Origin: Whitmania pigra
Lineage: Eukaryota > Annelida > Clitellata > Hirudinida > Haemopidae
Direction of reading: 5' to 3'
Assembly (NCBI GenBank): GCA_021613335.1
Contig: JAJTWR010000254.1
Coordinates: 1,790,001-1,854,000, forward strand
DNA length: 64,000 nucleotides
The notes beneath the pieces were generated by a model. That model did no database searches and was not told the origin of the DNA. It saw nothing but the letters and a program-made list of their open reading frames with translations. Made by a program: the position numbers and the translations under genes. Below are positions 12,801 through 23,600 of the stretch, piece by piece; position 1 is the first letter of the stretch, and each line of letters opens with the position of its first letter.

Positions 12801-15768
12801 TTAAGAAGTTGTGACACAACTGAAACTTCTTCCATATTCTTCACAGCTACACATTCATCATGGTGCCCTAATTCTGCTCTCTTTGAAAGTGAATTATAGA
12901 ATCAAAACTAACAATATGTTGATCACGATGCCAACACTGACAACAATTGTAACCTTTCTAAAGCCAATGTTTCCAAGATGCAGTATGGCACTCAAAACCA
13001 CAAAAAGCCTGAAGCAAGTAAACGAAGTTGTTTAGTATTATGCATTTGCAATCATAATCAGTAGTTATAATTATCAATCAATCATAAGCAATCATCATTA
13101 ACAATCAACCTGCTCTGTACATCACTTGAGAACCCAACAGCATCCATGGCATTCTTCAGTCTGTGAAATTCCTGTGCCTCAAGATCATTTGACTGGGTGC
13201 AACTCCTTCCATCCTGGTCAACAATCATTGAGCAATCGTTACAGAAGAGTCTCTGTTTCGAAGCATTCTTACAATTCTGTTCAAAATCTCGACATCCATG
13301 ATTTCTTTAAATTCTAGTTAATTGCCACGTGCAATTAATTCTCTTAGCATCAGAGAGGCTTTCCTATCTGCACGGCACTCCTTCGCTCGTGACGGAGCTC
13401 GAGCAAGAAGGCAACCTCTGAGCCAACTTCTCATCAGAAGTTACAGAAATGTAGCTCAGCAATTGTGCAATATAATGTTGTAATTTCATATGTGCTCCTT
13501 CAACGCTACTTAACGGATGATGCGATGATATCAAGTCATGCAACTTCGAATGCAATAAAAAAGTAGATTCCAAATAGACAAAATCCTTTTTGATGACTAA
13601 GACAGAGTGCAAAAGACAATCGAGTAAATCAATTAAGTTAAACCGATGACCATTAGTTAAAAAAATACAAATCTCGACAAAACAATAGTTATATCAACCA
13701 ACATGAAATGCAGACACATACACCTTTCTCAGTCAGTAATAACCATGTGAGTAGACAAGAGTTATGAAAATGACAAAGATCCTATTTTAGAACATATTAA
13801 TAAACATCATCAATTTCTGACCATAGCACTCTGAAGTTACTTTAAGTTATTTTGTGAAGGCATACAATTGGAGGCAACAAACCAGATCTACAGAAGTAAA
13901 AAATAATGAACGACAAATAATCTACTTGCCTGATTCAAATAAAAATAGTCTGCAGCTTTTGTAAGATGCAAAGCAACCTTTTCAGAATCACTTGCACCAG
14001 CCATTAAGTAGTAGAAAACATGGTAATTCCTGAAATAGATCGCAACAAATTCTCATTTACTATAACAATTATCATCATCACCCATCACGGATCAAACCTC
14101 TCGCAGGGGGCCTGAGAAACAATCCTTGATTTTTCTAAAAGGTATTTTTCCACAGTGGCCCTAAAAAAGATTTGAAGTAACTTTTGGATGACATTGTCAG
14201 TGCACAGTCGTTGATTACTTGTTTGCTGACTATAAACTAATGCTCTAATTTTCAAGCCACTTTGGGGCTTTCACTTATTTATTACACACAAGTTCACTCA
14301 CCCATAAACAGTGCCATCTTCTCTGTAAGAAACTTGAACAAACTTCCCAAACCTGCTCGAATTGTTGTTGTGCACTGTTTTTGCATTCCCAAATGCCTGC
14401 ATATCAAAATATCAGAATGTTTTAAAGTATTTAAAATACAATAATTATGGATGCTTAATATCAAAATCAATGAACAACACAAAATATATCTTATAGTGGT
14501 AAATCACTCATTGATAAGTAAAAAAGACACAGACAAAAAATCAAACTTCTGATTATGAGGCATGAGCATCTAAATAACAACTTATTAACCGCTATGAGAA
14601 CAATGATAGATCTTGGAATGGATCTATACCAATGTTGCATAACTTAATAAAATATATTTCATATGTAGGTAGAGATTTCAAATACAACAAAATCTGCAGC
14701 CAACAAATTTGGCAAAACAATATTACATATTTATTAAATAACTTCACATATAAAAAGTGAATGTTTGACATTGAAAATATGTGCAACAAATTTTGAATTC
14801 ATATGAGAACAAATAAGCTCATTAATTTGAATTTAATCACAAAATGGCATTAATTAATGCAACAGTTAAAGGTAGATTAAAACCCATCTTTATTTTATCT
14901 GGCGTAAAAATACCTCGAGAACGGGACCGACTCCGGCGATGTGCTTTTCGACTCCGTTGCTATAAAAGTTCCTCTGACTCAAGGCAGACAAGTGATGAAG
15001 AAGAAAGTTGGCATTCTCGGTCTTTCCTGAGCCCGATTCTCCAGATATAACGATGCATTGATTCTTCTTGTTAACGACCATGTTGTGATAGGCTGCGTCC
15101 GCAATAGCAAATATGTGGGGGGGGAGATCGCTCAATCTTTTATTTTGGTACATTTCCACAAACTTTGGATTGTATATTGGAAAATAATAAAATGGATTTA
15201 TCGATATCAGAATCGAACCAATATATGTGTAAATGGAATTATTTTCAAAACGTTTCTTCAAATTTTCTAGCAAAGTGCTCTCATTGAGCTCAGGCAGATT
15301 GCACAAGTCTGGATAATCTTTTGTACGTCGTTTGGTCATCAATCCAGTCAGGTATTTCCCTGATCCCTCAAAGCTTGTAATTCCAAAATTGGGCAAGCCC
15401 AACTTTCCCTGTAATTTTCGTCTCAAAACCAATTTGTAATGAGAAGGCATAGAGACATTGCTTTGTAGGGCAAATGGCCATAATCTTTGAACAATAAGTG
15501 GAGATTCATCTTCGTGAAGAGCCCTTTCCTTACATGACATTCCATCGGTAAACAGAACTTCTACAATTTCAAGGTTTGATACTTTCTCGGAACCTAATTC
15601 AGGCATGACTTTGATTGCTTTTTTGATGACATCAATGGTTCGGCTGGATGGCACACAGGACACCGACGTTTCATAATTCTCTGAAACTCCAGGGAAATTT
15701 TGCAAAACAAGATGCAGCTTAGAACTCGCATTGTTATGTGAAGGGTATGATTCTGTACAAGAATACAT
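3719..15768 (-). CDS. Myo9: Unconventional myosin IX (motorised RhoGAP), multi-exon
   Basis: Myosin IX is a single-headed, actin-based motor that carries a Rho GTPase-activating domain and so couples actin movement to RhoA inactivation. The order seen here is diagnostic: N-terminal RA domain, motor (P-loop GESGSGKTE, switch [11 protein letters not shown], switch II DIFGFE), IQ neck, a long poorly conserved linker, C1 zinc domain, RhoGAP with arginine finger (GLYRKPG), then an acidic serine-rich tail. The first exon (855 bases, ATG at 15766-15768) encodes the RA domain and the start of the motor, and splices in frame into AFGNAKT at 14396. About 25-30 exons follow with short introns; the stop is at 3719-3721. 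No frameshift was found in the exons I followed. Some linker exons (7.3-8.4 kb) are assigned by open frame and position only. Myosin IX is found in vertebrates and nematodes (HUM-7) but is missing from Drosophila. Confidence 0.93.
4500..5400 (-). other. Myo9: Myosin IX RhoGAP domain exons
   Basis: Four exons build the domain: about 5207-5398 (includes [13 protein letters not shown], where the Arg is the catalytic arginine finger); about 4979-5107 ([19 protein letters not shown]); about 4748-4850 ([18 protein letters not shown]); and about 4540-4685 ([20 protein letters not shown]). All signature residues of an active RhoGAP are visible: the arginine finger, the L-P-x-P-L-M-like loop and the N-x-M-x-x-x-x-L-A-I-x-F-A-P helix. 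GAP activity is therefore expected to be retained. Confidence 0.9.
5610..5932 (-). other. Myo9: Myosin IX C1 (zinc-binding) domain exons
   Basis: Two exons together give the C1 pattern. It starts with [19 protein letters not shown], then the W-V-L-E-K-G-Y-T-C segment, then [18 protein letters not shown] across a splice at about 5700/5824. The His and Cys spacing fits a C1 zinc finger (H-x12-C-x2-C ... C-x2-C-x4-H-x2-C-x7-C). In myosin IX the C1 domain directly precedes the RhoGAP domain, as here. Confidence 0.85.
5970..8650 (-). other. Myo9: Myosin IX tail linker exons
   Basis: A run of short open segments lies between neck and C1 domain. They include a lysine/serine-rich block with KKSSVKKSS (about 7020-7230), a segment with [19 protein letters not shown] (6810-6955) and a helical block with [19 protein letters not shown] (6070-6300). 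Two of these resemble the conserved helical stretch that precedes the C1 domain in myosin IX tails. The 7.3-8.4 kb portions (acidic, proline/serine-rich) are low-complexity and their exon borders are uncertain. Confidence 0.6.
8720..9120 (-). other. Myo9: Myosin IX neck: IQ-type light-chain-binding repeats
   Basis: Two exons after the motor contain helical, basic IQ-like segments: [36 protein letters not shown] and [18 protein letters not shown] motifs bind calmodulin or related light chains. At least three to four repeats are visible, matching the several-IQ neck of myosin IX. Confidence 0.8.
9360..14396 (-). other. Myo9: Myosin IX motor-domain exons 2 to about 14
   Basis: Successive exons encode conserved motor segments in the expected order. 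They are AFGNAKT and switch I (14301-14396); [14 protein letters not shown] (about 14095-14165); [14 protein letters not shown] (13925-14035); the [13 protein letters not shown] segment (about 13110-13220); LSAILHLGN (about 12950-13020); the DALTKR exon (12475-12570); the exon with [10 protein letters not shown] (12305-12430); switch II with [16 protein letters not shown] and LLDEE (about 11970-12240); HYAGKVKY (about 11740-11870); the DILMLFKSS exon (about 11300-11410); a loop-2 region (9850-10770); FIRCIKSN and the Q-L-R-Y-T-G motif (9545-9790); and GKSKVFLR-like sequence at the end (9090-9475). Confidence 0.85.
14914..15768 (-). other. Myo9: Myosin IX exon 1: RA domain and motor N-terminus with P-loop
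   Basis: This 285-codon exon begins with a Ras-associating-like fold (about residues 15-120). It continues into the motor with [12 protein letters not shown], the [16 protein letters not shown] motif and the ATP-binding P-loop [10 protein letters not shown] at about residues 245-254. It ends at PVLE with a GT donor at 14912-14913 and joins AFGNAKT, the usual myosin continuation, in phase 0. The ATG at 15766-15768 starts just before the RA domain, so no upstream coding exon is required. Confidence 0.9.
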
Positions 15769-16600
15769 CTTCGAGTAAAATCCTGGGTAAAAGTAACTAA
15801 TAATGTCAACAAATTTGCAATCACATCTTTAAAAGTCCCTTTAACTTACTAAAAACAACTCAAATAAAAATAAAAGATTGCACTAAAATAAGCAAATTGC
15901 ATAAACTGTAAGCACTTATGTCTTTTATTACAACTGCTGCGATCCCCAGAAGATTAACTGTAGTTTAAGTGCAGACCAACCGGACATTAAAACAAACACT
16001 GCCGTTGGTCAAGTTTCGAATAAAAAATCAAAAATTCCGTAGAAACATTTCGCACTCAGACATATCCTACAACGAAAATCAATAAAACAACCCGCTGCGC
16101 AAATCTCATCACATAAAATGCATTCGAAATCATTCTTTACAATATTAATTTGTTTAAGAATAAATTTAATTGTTTGTAAATAGCTGTTTAATTTTAAAAT
16201 ACTAATTTCATTGCAGCACTAGCACATGTAAGTATTCCTTGTCACGTAATGTTAGTAATTAATGTTTATTAAAAATGTAATAAATTATAAAAATAAATTG
16301 CCATTTTAGTTTGTTTTGCAAGTTCACACAAAGGGCTTCAGGATTTAGCCTTGCCTGCCTTTACCTTGAAGTTATAATTTTTGGAAGAGATCGGGCCTTC
16401 TCGGTATTTGCTAATTCTTAGAGATATAATAAAATTTTGTTATTGCCTCAAAGTTACCTCGAGTTAATATAATGGATTTGACATCTTTTATGTGAGTATC
16501 GCTCAAGTCGTAACACAACAAAACTTTTATAGGGACTGTAATCAAAACAAAACTCGGACTTGTTTTTATAATTTAAAATAGTTTGGTTTTGTAGTCTGCA
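15769..16600. promoter_or_regulatory. Shared upstream region of myosin IX and AAR2
   Basis: The start codons of myosin IX (minus) and AAR2 (plus) face away from each other across about 830 bases with no other gene. Both promoters and 5' UTRs must lie here. No specific core-promoter motif can be assigned with confidence. The spacing allows, but does not prove, a bidirectional promoter. Confidence 0.5.
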
Positions 16601-18296
16601 ATGGATATGTCCAAAGGGTTTCCATCGAGTAGTACGGATATGTCTAATGATGAAGCTGCATGGCTTTTTGAAACTGGATCTATTTTGGTAGTTTTGGATC
16701 TGCCAGTGGGATCTGACTTTGGGATTGATTGCAACTCTTGGGAAACAGGTCATAAATTTAAAGGTATAAAGATGATACCTCCAGGCTTTCATTACATTCA
16801 CTACAGGTATATTTCAATAGATTCTTAACCTTTGTTGGTTGTTAGCAGATGTTATGTAAATTATACAATTTTGGTGCAATGTGGCACTTTCAATTATGAG
16901 CAGACATTTATTTTTCAATATGAGTTTGATTAAGTTTCTTTTGTATGTTTTTGACCACGTTTCTCAATTGTAATTTTCTTCATTGTAATCTCATTATTTT
17001 GTTTAAACTGAAATTTCATGTGGGAAAAATAAGGATTTAATTTACAAAAATGTACTATTGATACAAATTAGTTTGCAATCATTGCAACTGTTCTTGTTTT
17101 TTGATGTTTGTTTAATTTTTAGTGTGAAAGGTAAAGGTCGTGAATTTGCACCCCGAACAGGCCTGATGAGGTTTTTCAAACCAAAAGAATTTATTGTTGC
17201 ATCCTGGAACAACATCACAGAAGGTTGGTTGGATGGTGTTGGAAGTGCTTGAATGATTTAAGTATTTTATTTTAAGTAATATTTTAATTTGATTTGTAAT
17301 TGTAGAGCTTTCCCATGTGCCCGACACTTCTGATGTCGTAGAGAAACTAAAGTCAAATAGGGAGGAACTGGACAGATATTTGGGTGTTTATCCTTATGAA
17401 AGGTTTGTAATATTTCTCCTAAATGATGGTTGTGTTTGACCTCAATCACATTTTACACCTTGCAGTTTGAAGAAATGGGTTTCCCTTACGAATTACATCG
17501 ATGCTGAATGCGTCGAGAGAGTGAATCCTTTGTGTGGAATCGTTTATTCGGCAACGTTGTTCGAATCTGAGCCTAGCAACAGTCAATCAAGATTGCAGGC
17601 ACAAAAGGAGAATGCAGCATCTAACAATCCTTCTTCGTCCAAAACTATGGAACTGCCGGCCATGAAAGCTGTGCCTGGCACAGAACTGAGATTTCTTAAA
17701 ATTTCCGAGAGGTCTTTCTTGAATGCTTCGAAGCCTTCGGACAAAACGACACTCGCGATGGACCACAGTCACAGGCTCGAAGAATTGTTTGAAAGTGTAA
17801 AAGATCTTGCGAAACATGATTTAGTTGTGGCTGAGCTGCAAATATCCTTCATCTGCTTTCTGATTGGTCAGGTACGTAACATCATTCAACAATGATTTTA
17901 AATAATTCTGTTAATATTAGACAGCACATTCCAGGAATGTTATTTAATTTATTACAGGTCTTTGAAGCATTTGAACAGTGGAAAATGCTGGTTGGGTTGT
18001 TGTGTAACTGTGTTGCTGCTATTGAACAACATCCTGAGCTATTTAGCCAATTCATTGGCATTCTTCACTATCACATCAAGGAAATACCTGAAGACTTTTT
18101 TGTTGATATTGTGACTAGAAGTAACTTCCTTTCAAGTTGTTTGACCAATTTGTTTGAAAACATTCAAGTCTCCAGCTGCCCTGATAGCCTCAAGAAGAAG
18201 GCAGAAAAGTTCAAGAGCAACTTAGAAAAGCGATTCGCATGGGATTTTGATTGTGAATCTGGCGAGTACGCTCCTGTCTTGGTTGAATTGAGTTGA
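16601..18296 (+). CDS. AAR2: AAR2 splicing factor homologue (U5 snRNP assembly), five exons
   Basis: AAR2 binds Prp8 in an immature cytoplasmic U5 snRNP and is exchanged for Brr2 during maturation. The five exons are 16601-16806, 17123-17223, 17306-17402, 17466-17871 and 17958-18296. All have GT-AG borders, join in frame, and sum to 1149 bases (382 residues), close to the 384 of the human protein. Family landmarks are FGIDCNSWETG with KMIPPGFHYIHY near the N-terminus, ELDRYLGVYPY then LKKWVSLTNYI in the middle, the P-G-T-E-L-R-F motif, and IPEDFFVDIV, KKAEKF and FAWDFDCE near the C-terminus. The start is the first in-frame ATG and fits the family N-terminus. No defects were seen. Confidence 0.95.
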
Positions 18297-18350
18297 AAAT
18301 ATTGTGGTTGTTGATAATTAACAATTTGTTGTATTTCTGGTTTCATTTTA

Positions 18351-18356
18351 AATAAA
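18351..18356 (+). terminator. AAR2 polyadenylation signal
   Basis: A canonical AATAAA lies about 55 bases after the AAR2 stop codon, in a T-rich context. Confidence 0.7.
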
Positions 18357-20532
18357 CAGTCTCACACTGGAGATTTGATTAATTCGGAAAATTGGGTACA
18401 CTAATGGTGTCATATCACATTTATTTACTTATTGTTATTATTACTCATATACATCATAAATAATTTTGTCCCAAAGAAACCTATTTCTAATTAATTAAAT
18501 GTTTTTAAACTGGTCGGATTGCTTTCTAGATAGCTAGGAATGTTTCGATGATTCTCACGTCACGTGTTCTAGCATGGTGACCAAACTCGCTCGAATGATG
18601 ATAGCTCACATAGATTATTGCTCAAGTTGACAAATGCTTGCACAAGCAATTGCTCACAACGGCAATTGTAATTCTATATAAACTATTCGCAAATTGCGCG
18701 TCACTCAAATTTTTGACAAGTTCAATTGAAATCTTTTGAATTCGTTTAAGATATCTTATGTGAACAATTAAAAAAAATATATACAAAAAATAATTGAATC
18801 TGTTTTAATTCAGAATTACTCCGGTCTTAACAAACTTTAGCCAGGCTTGAGCTGGGGAACGTCCTAAATCATATGTAAAAAATGTAGACACGTTTTTTTT
18901 TAAAGCAAACTTTAATTTATATCAGAATCCAAGTTATCATAAAATCTGTCATTTGGTGGATTAAAATCGTCAAGCATTAGTTTTAGAAGCTCTTGCTCTT
19001 TCCTTTGGCAAAAGTATCATCGCGAATGCCATTCACTATCACTTGGACTAGAAGTTGGAAAACCCTCGCATGGTTTTAAGAGGTGACCTTTCCCTTTCCA
19101 TCTTAAAGTCGGGGAGGGACAACAGAACTCGAGGGGCTCTCCTCTAAAAATTGTGTTTATGAAAAATGCACCGTACAAAGTAAAAGTGTTATTCAGGAAT
19201 ATTTTGGGGGAGGCAGAAAGGGCCAACGCTCCCCCCCGACTTTAGACCAGACCCCAAAAAAGGTCATCTCGACAAAATATGATGTTTCTTCAAACATCTG
19301 GCACCAATCAGAGAATGTGAGTCTCTTAATATAATATAATAAAACTTGACTTTTGCTATTAGTAATAGCCTATTACTGTTAATGCTACTTGAGTAGCTTG
19401 ATGTTCTTTTCCTCTTATAACATGTAAAAGTAAACGAAAGTCTTTCAGGTACCTGCTGGGCAAAGAAAACTCTGATTTTGAAATGTTCCCCATATTGAAT
19501 CAAGTACCATGTTAACCGCCACCCGTTGTTTATAATTCAACATTTTGATATTCCTTCTGGCTTCTGCCTGTTCTTTTAAAACATTAACTGAAGATACATT
19601 TTTATTTAAGTATCAACTAAGTAATGCTGAAACAATTCTCAACTGCTGTGGAAGAGAATAAAACCTAGACGAACAAAGAGTCTATAAGCGAAGAATTGGA
19701 GTTGCGTGATGTGAATTTGGCAGATCGTTTTTTTTCAACTGCTCCATTCCAGTACGCTAATCACACTTTCCCCGTGGGAAAAGTAAAGGATACACCATAG
19801 GATCAGTGCAGCGCTTCAGAGGTGAAATGTTTTTGCAAGAATCTCCAATCGGGTAGGTGCAATTATCTCTGTCTTGATTTTTTTTCGTTTCTAATTATTC
19901 GAGGGAGCTTTGAACCCGTGAGTAACCTCCATGTGAGCTCTCGCCATTTGAGCAAAAGTAAGGGAACCGTGCTCGCACATACTGATTGAGCATTACTCAA
20001 TTTATTCGTGTACAACAAAATTTTAAATTCTGCTTAAATGCAAAATTTCAACATTGACATTGGACAAATAGCTTTATTCCAGATAAAGTGATAGTCTAGG
20101 ATTTTCTTGTAAATAACGCACAAAAATGATATTTTTAACATTTATGAAAGATTTCTACCATGATGAGTTTATTTAGAAAATCACGGAATTTTTTATTCTA
20201 ATATTAAAAAATATTTTTTAGGATCGATTATTTTTCGAGCATAATAGATGCTAAAATCATGCGCAGTCATGAATGTCTCAAGTTTCAAATTCAATGTGAC
20301 CATTATGCTTTGAAGGAAGGCAGGACGACGTGATACATAAACGTATTGCGTAAGAAGAAACTAGTCGTCAGTCGTGCTATCTTGGTCTCTAAGTACATTG
20401 ATGGCTGACTAATAAATGACTTTCCTGAGTGACTCTTTCATCGACCCTCTTTTACACGATTAGAATGAAAAATATTTCATTGACAGCACACCTGTACATT
20501 TATCAATGGAAATCAGTTTGAAACTGATAGTT
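18357..20532. other. Intergenic between AAR2 and the Ig/FN3 gene
   Basis: Two genes end here tail-to-tail. A C-rich block near 19230 and scattered stop-broken frames look like decayed repeats, but I could not assign them to a class. No coding segment was supported. Confidence 0.45.
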
Positions 20533-20639
20533 TTACTGAAGCAAGTTGATGCCAAATAAGGACAACGGAAAAAGTAGGAAGAAGAACGAGTTACGAATGG
20601 AATCGGATGATCCTTGGTATGAACCTGCCCTGTAGTGTT
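20533..20639 (-). other. Last exon of the Ig/FN3 gene: GPI-signal-like tail
   Basis: The acceptor CAG at 20640-20642 and the phase-1 end of the previous exon fix the reading frame. It gives a short spacer rich in Ser/Gly (SYQGSSDS) followed by FFFLLFPLSLFGINLLQ and a stop at 20533-20535. A small-residue region, then about 15 hydrophobic residues with nothing after them, is the layout of a GPI-attachment signal. Read-through in another frame (stop at 20460) gives no plausible membrane segment. Confidence 0.65.
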
Positions 20640-23600
20640 CTGAAAATTCATTATAGACTGTTGAGGTGCGTCAGATTTAATCTCAAAGTAATTGTGGTAA
20701 TATGGGTTATTAATTTATTATACATAAATAATCATGGATTATTTAATCATGTTACTTGTTATGACTATCACTGTTTATCGCCATAGTTATTGTTATTATC
20801 ATTGACATTATTATTATTGTTCTAGATATTATAGATAAAAATATTTGAATTCATTAAAGTTACGTTTGAAGTACCTGCAGCAGTTTTAAAGACAAATTTT
20901 TCATGCGATCCCGAAGAACCGAGCTCTGTTTTGGCAAGGATTTCGACTTGATATTCAGTTTTTGGATTCAAATATTGCAGGTTGTGCTCAAGTGACGGCT
21001 TGTATACGTTGTCCTTCTTATTCTCAATCTTCCATTCTTCCAATGCTTCAACTGATCCATCATACTTGACTCTTACCTAAATGGTGGCATCATTCATTCG
21101 TACATCAACGAACTCAACGAAGAGATTGCTTACTTTCTTATAGCGAATTTCGTATTCCTTGATTGGCTTTCCTCCACTTTTTGGTTTCTCCCAAGTTAAT
21201 TTGTATCCCCATGCATCTTTCCCTTGTCTGGATGAAGTCACCTTTATTGGGTAAGGTTTGGCTGCCAGGCATGAAAATGTTCTTATTATGTTATATAAAA
21301 AAAGTAATTATTTCGAATGGAAGAGCAACTACAATGACACAATATTTGCAGGTGATTTATTAAAACAAATCAAGGACAATTAGGGGCCATTTAAATGAAG
21401 CAGAAAGAACTTACACAAATTCATTGTGGTAACTTTAAATTCAAAGAAGGAGCCCGCCCCGACCTCATTTTTTGCCCTTATCTTGAAAGTATAAGTGGAC
21501 CCTGGTTTAAGGTTTTCTATTTTTATATCGTGCTCTGAAATACAAAGATAATTTGTTTAAGCGGTCTCGAAAATGAAGTCAAACTGCCATATATGTACAT
21601 GCTTACCATTTTTCGCCGATGTCGAGTTATTCGGATGGTCTGCAGAGAAAGACTTTATAACATAATTTAATAATGGAATAAGAAGTTCAATTCCTACCCA
21701 TAATATTGTAATCGAAAGCCTTGTGGTCATACTCAACTCTGTAACCAACCAGTTTAACCCCTCCAGTTGAACGTGGTGGAACAACGCCAAGTGTGACCAA
21801 GTTAGGAGAGTTTTCTCTTAAATGCACCTCAGTTGGTGCATCCGGTAGAACTGGAAAGGCATCAAATTTAAGAGTAAATGCATCAAATTAAACCCATTTA
21901 AAAATTATTCACAGGCTTTGCTAAGCACAATCTTGAGATCATTAGATCCTTTGGTATTTGTTGCTCTGCAAATGTAATCCCCAAATATCCAACTTTGATC
22001 AGCCTCCTTCACTCTGATCTGAAATTTAAACGAAATCAAAAGATTTTCCAATATCAAGTTAATTGAAAGAATTAACACAATTTTTATTTCATTGGAAGAG
22101 GGAATTAATCAGAAATTTGTCACGTAGGTGAAGGTATATTAAGAAATGACGGATTTAGAGGGAAGGACAATGGCCTCTCGTGAATTTAAAATGATAAGAA
22201 AACATTAATTAACTCTATTTTAATTTAACTTTTTATATTTTATTCCGATTATATTTACGACTATGGACAAAAATTTAGTAGCCGCGCCCCCCTTGAAATC
22301 TGTCGCTGGTTCCATTGCATGACCCCACCAAAAAGTTCTAGATCCGACACTGGAAGAGTGTTTGTACTCTATCTCTGCAGATTTCACCAAGGACGCCATT
22401 TGAGTTTGTGCTATATCAAGACCAAATTAAAATATAGTTTCTTCATTGCAGATGTTCATAAAAGTAAGGAGGTGGCGTTAGTAACGGGGCCGAACAGACC
22501 ACAAATCAACGAATAAAGACCGCAACACTTTCGATTAGTTTTGTGGAAGCATGGGAGAGTATACTCTAGCTCCTTACTCACAAAAGCTGTAATCAAAATT
22601 GGAGGGGAATAGATAAATTCCTGATTTAAAGATTGCCATCTTTCCGATGACCATTTGACGTTTAGGCATTCATATCATCTTAATCTAGTCATACATCATA
22701 AATAATTATTGAATTATAATTCATTAGGGTTTGTTAAAACAACAAAAAAAACCTGAAGACTGGTGTTAGTTGCTGAGGCAAAAATATGGAACGAGTCGTT
22801 GTTGTTAAGTATTCGGTCGTATCTCATCCATTGGAACGTAGGATGAGGATATGCCTGCGCATGACACGTGATGTTGTGGTGTCGGCCAACCCAACTGTGC
22901 ACTTCTTTCGTGTGATTTCCAGCGAATTTCGGCTTATCTAATTAAGATAAATTTTACAATGTTATTTCAATATTTTGTTTTTTTACTAAAGCATTGCCAT
23001 CATAATTCGACAGCGACTAATTGCTTTTAAAGATTTATGTTTATTAAACTTTCAAGAGTTTTAGTTTTTCTACTGCATTGAATTTTGTGTAATTCATACA
23101 GAACTTTAAAATACAATATTTGGTTGTTGTGAGAAATTAAAGTAATTTAATAAATTAAAAAAAAACATTAATGCAAAAAAGAAACTAAATAAAATGATTC
23201 GAGGGTTAGACTTAAGGAAGCGCGCATTTCCTCTATCAGATGAGCCTCATTAGAGAATTAAATGTGCCAAACAATTGCTTACAACAAGCATACGAATGTA
23301 ATACCACTTTATCCGATATTATGAAACCATTTCTGCAGATTTATGCACAAATCTATCACTGGGTGTTGGAGAAGAGCCGGAGATTGCACTAGATTTTGTT
23401 GCATTCTGAAAATTTGGCGACTTTTGTCTGATTGCATGATGAGCGCATTGCAGCTGTTCTTTAATATTGAAATTATTGAATCACTATCGAAATTGGCACG
23501 ATTTAGTTCTATATGAGCTCACCATTTGAATTTCTAAATGATTGTTGAAAATTTCTGGTAAAGAGAGTTTCTCAAAATAAAATGAAAAAATGTTGTCGAA

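Noticed and set aside
14890..14913. Extension of myosin exon 1 beyond 14914
   Set aside because: A clean GT donor follows PVLE, and the next exon begins with AFGNAKT, which completes the conserved motor motif; the extra codons are intron read-through.
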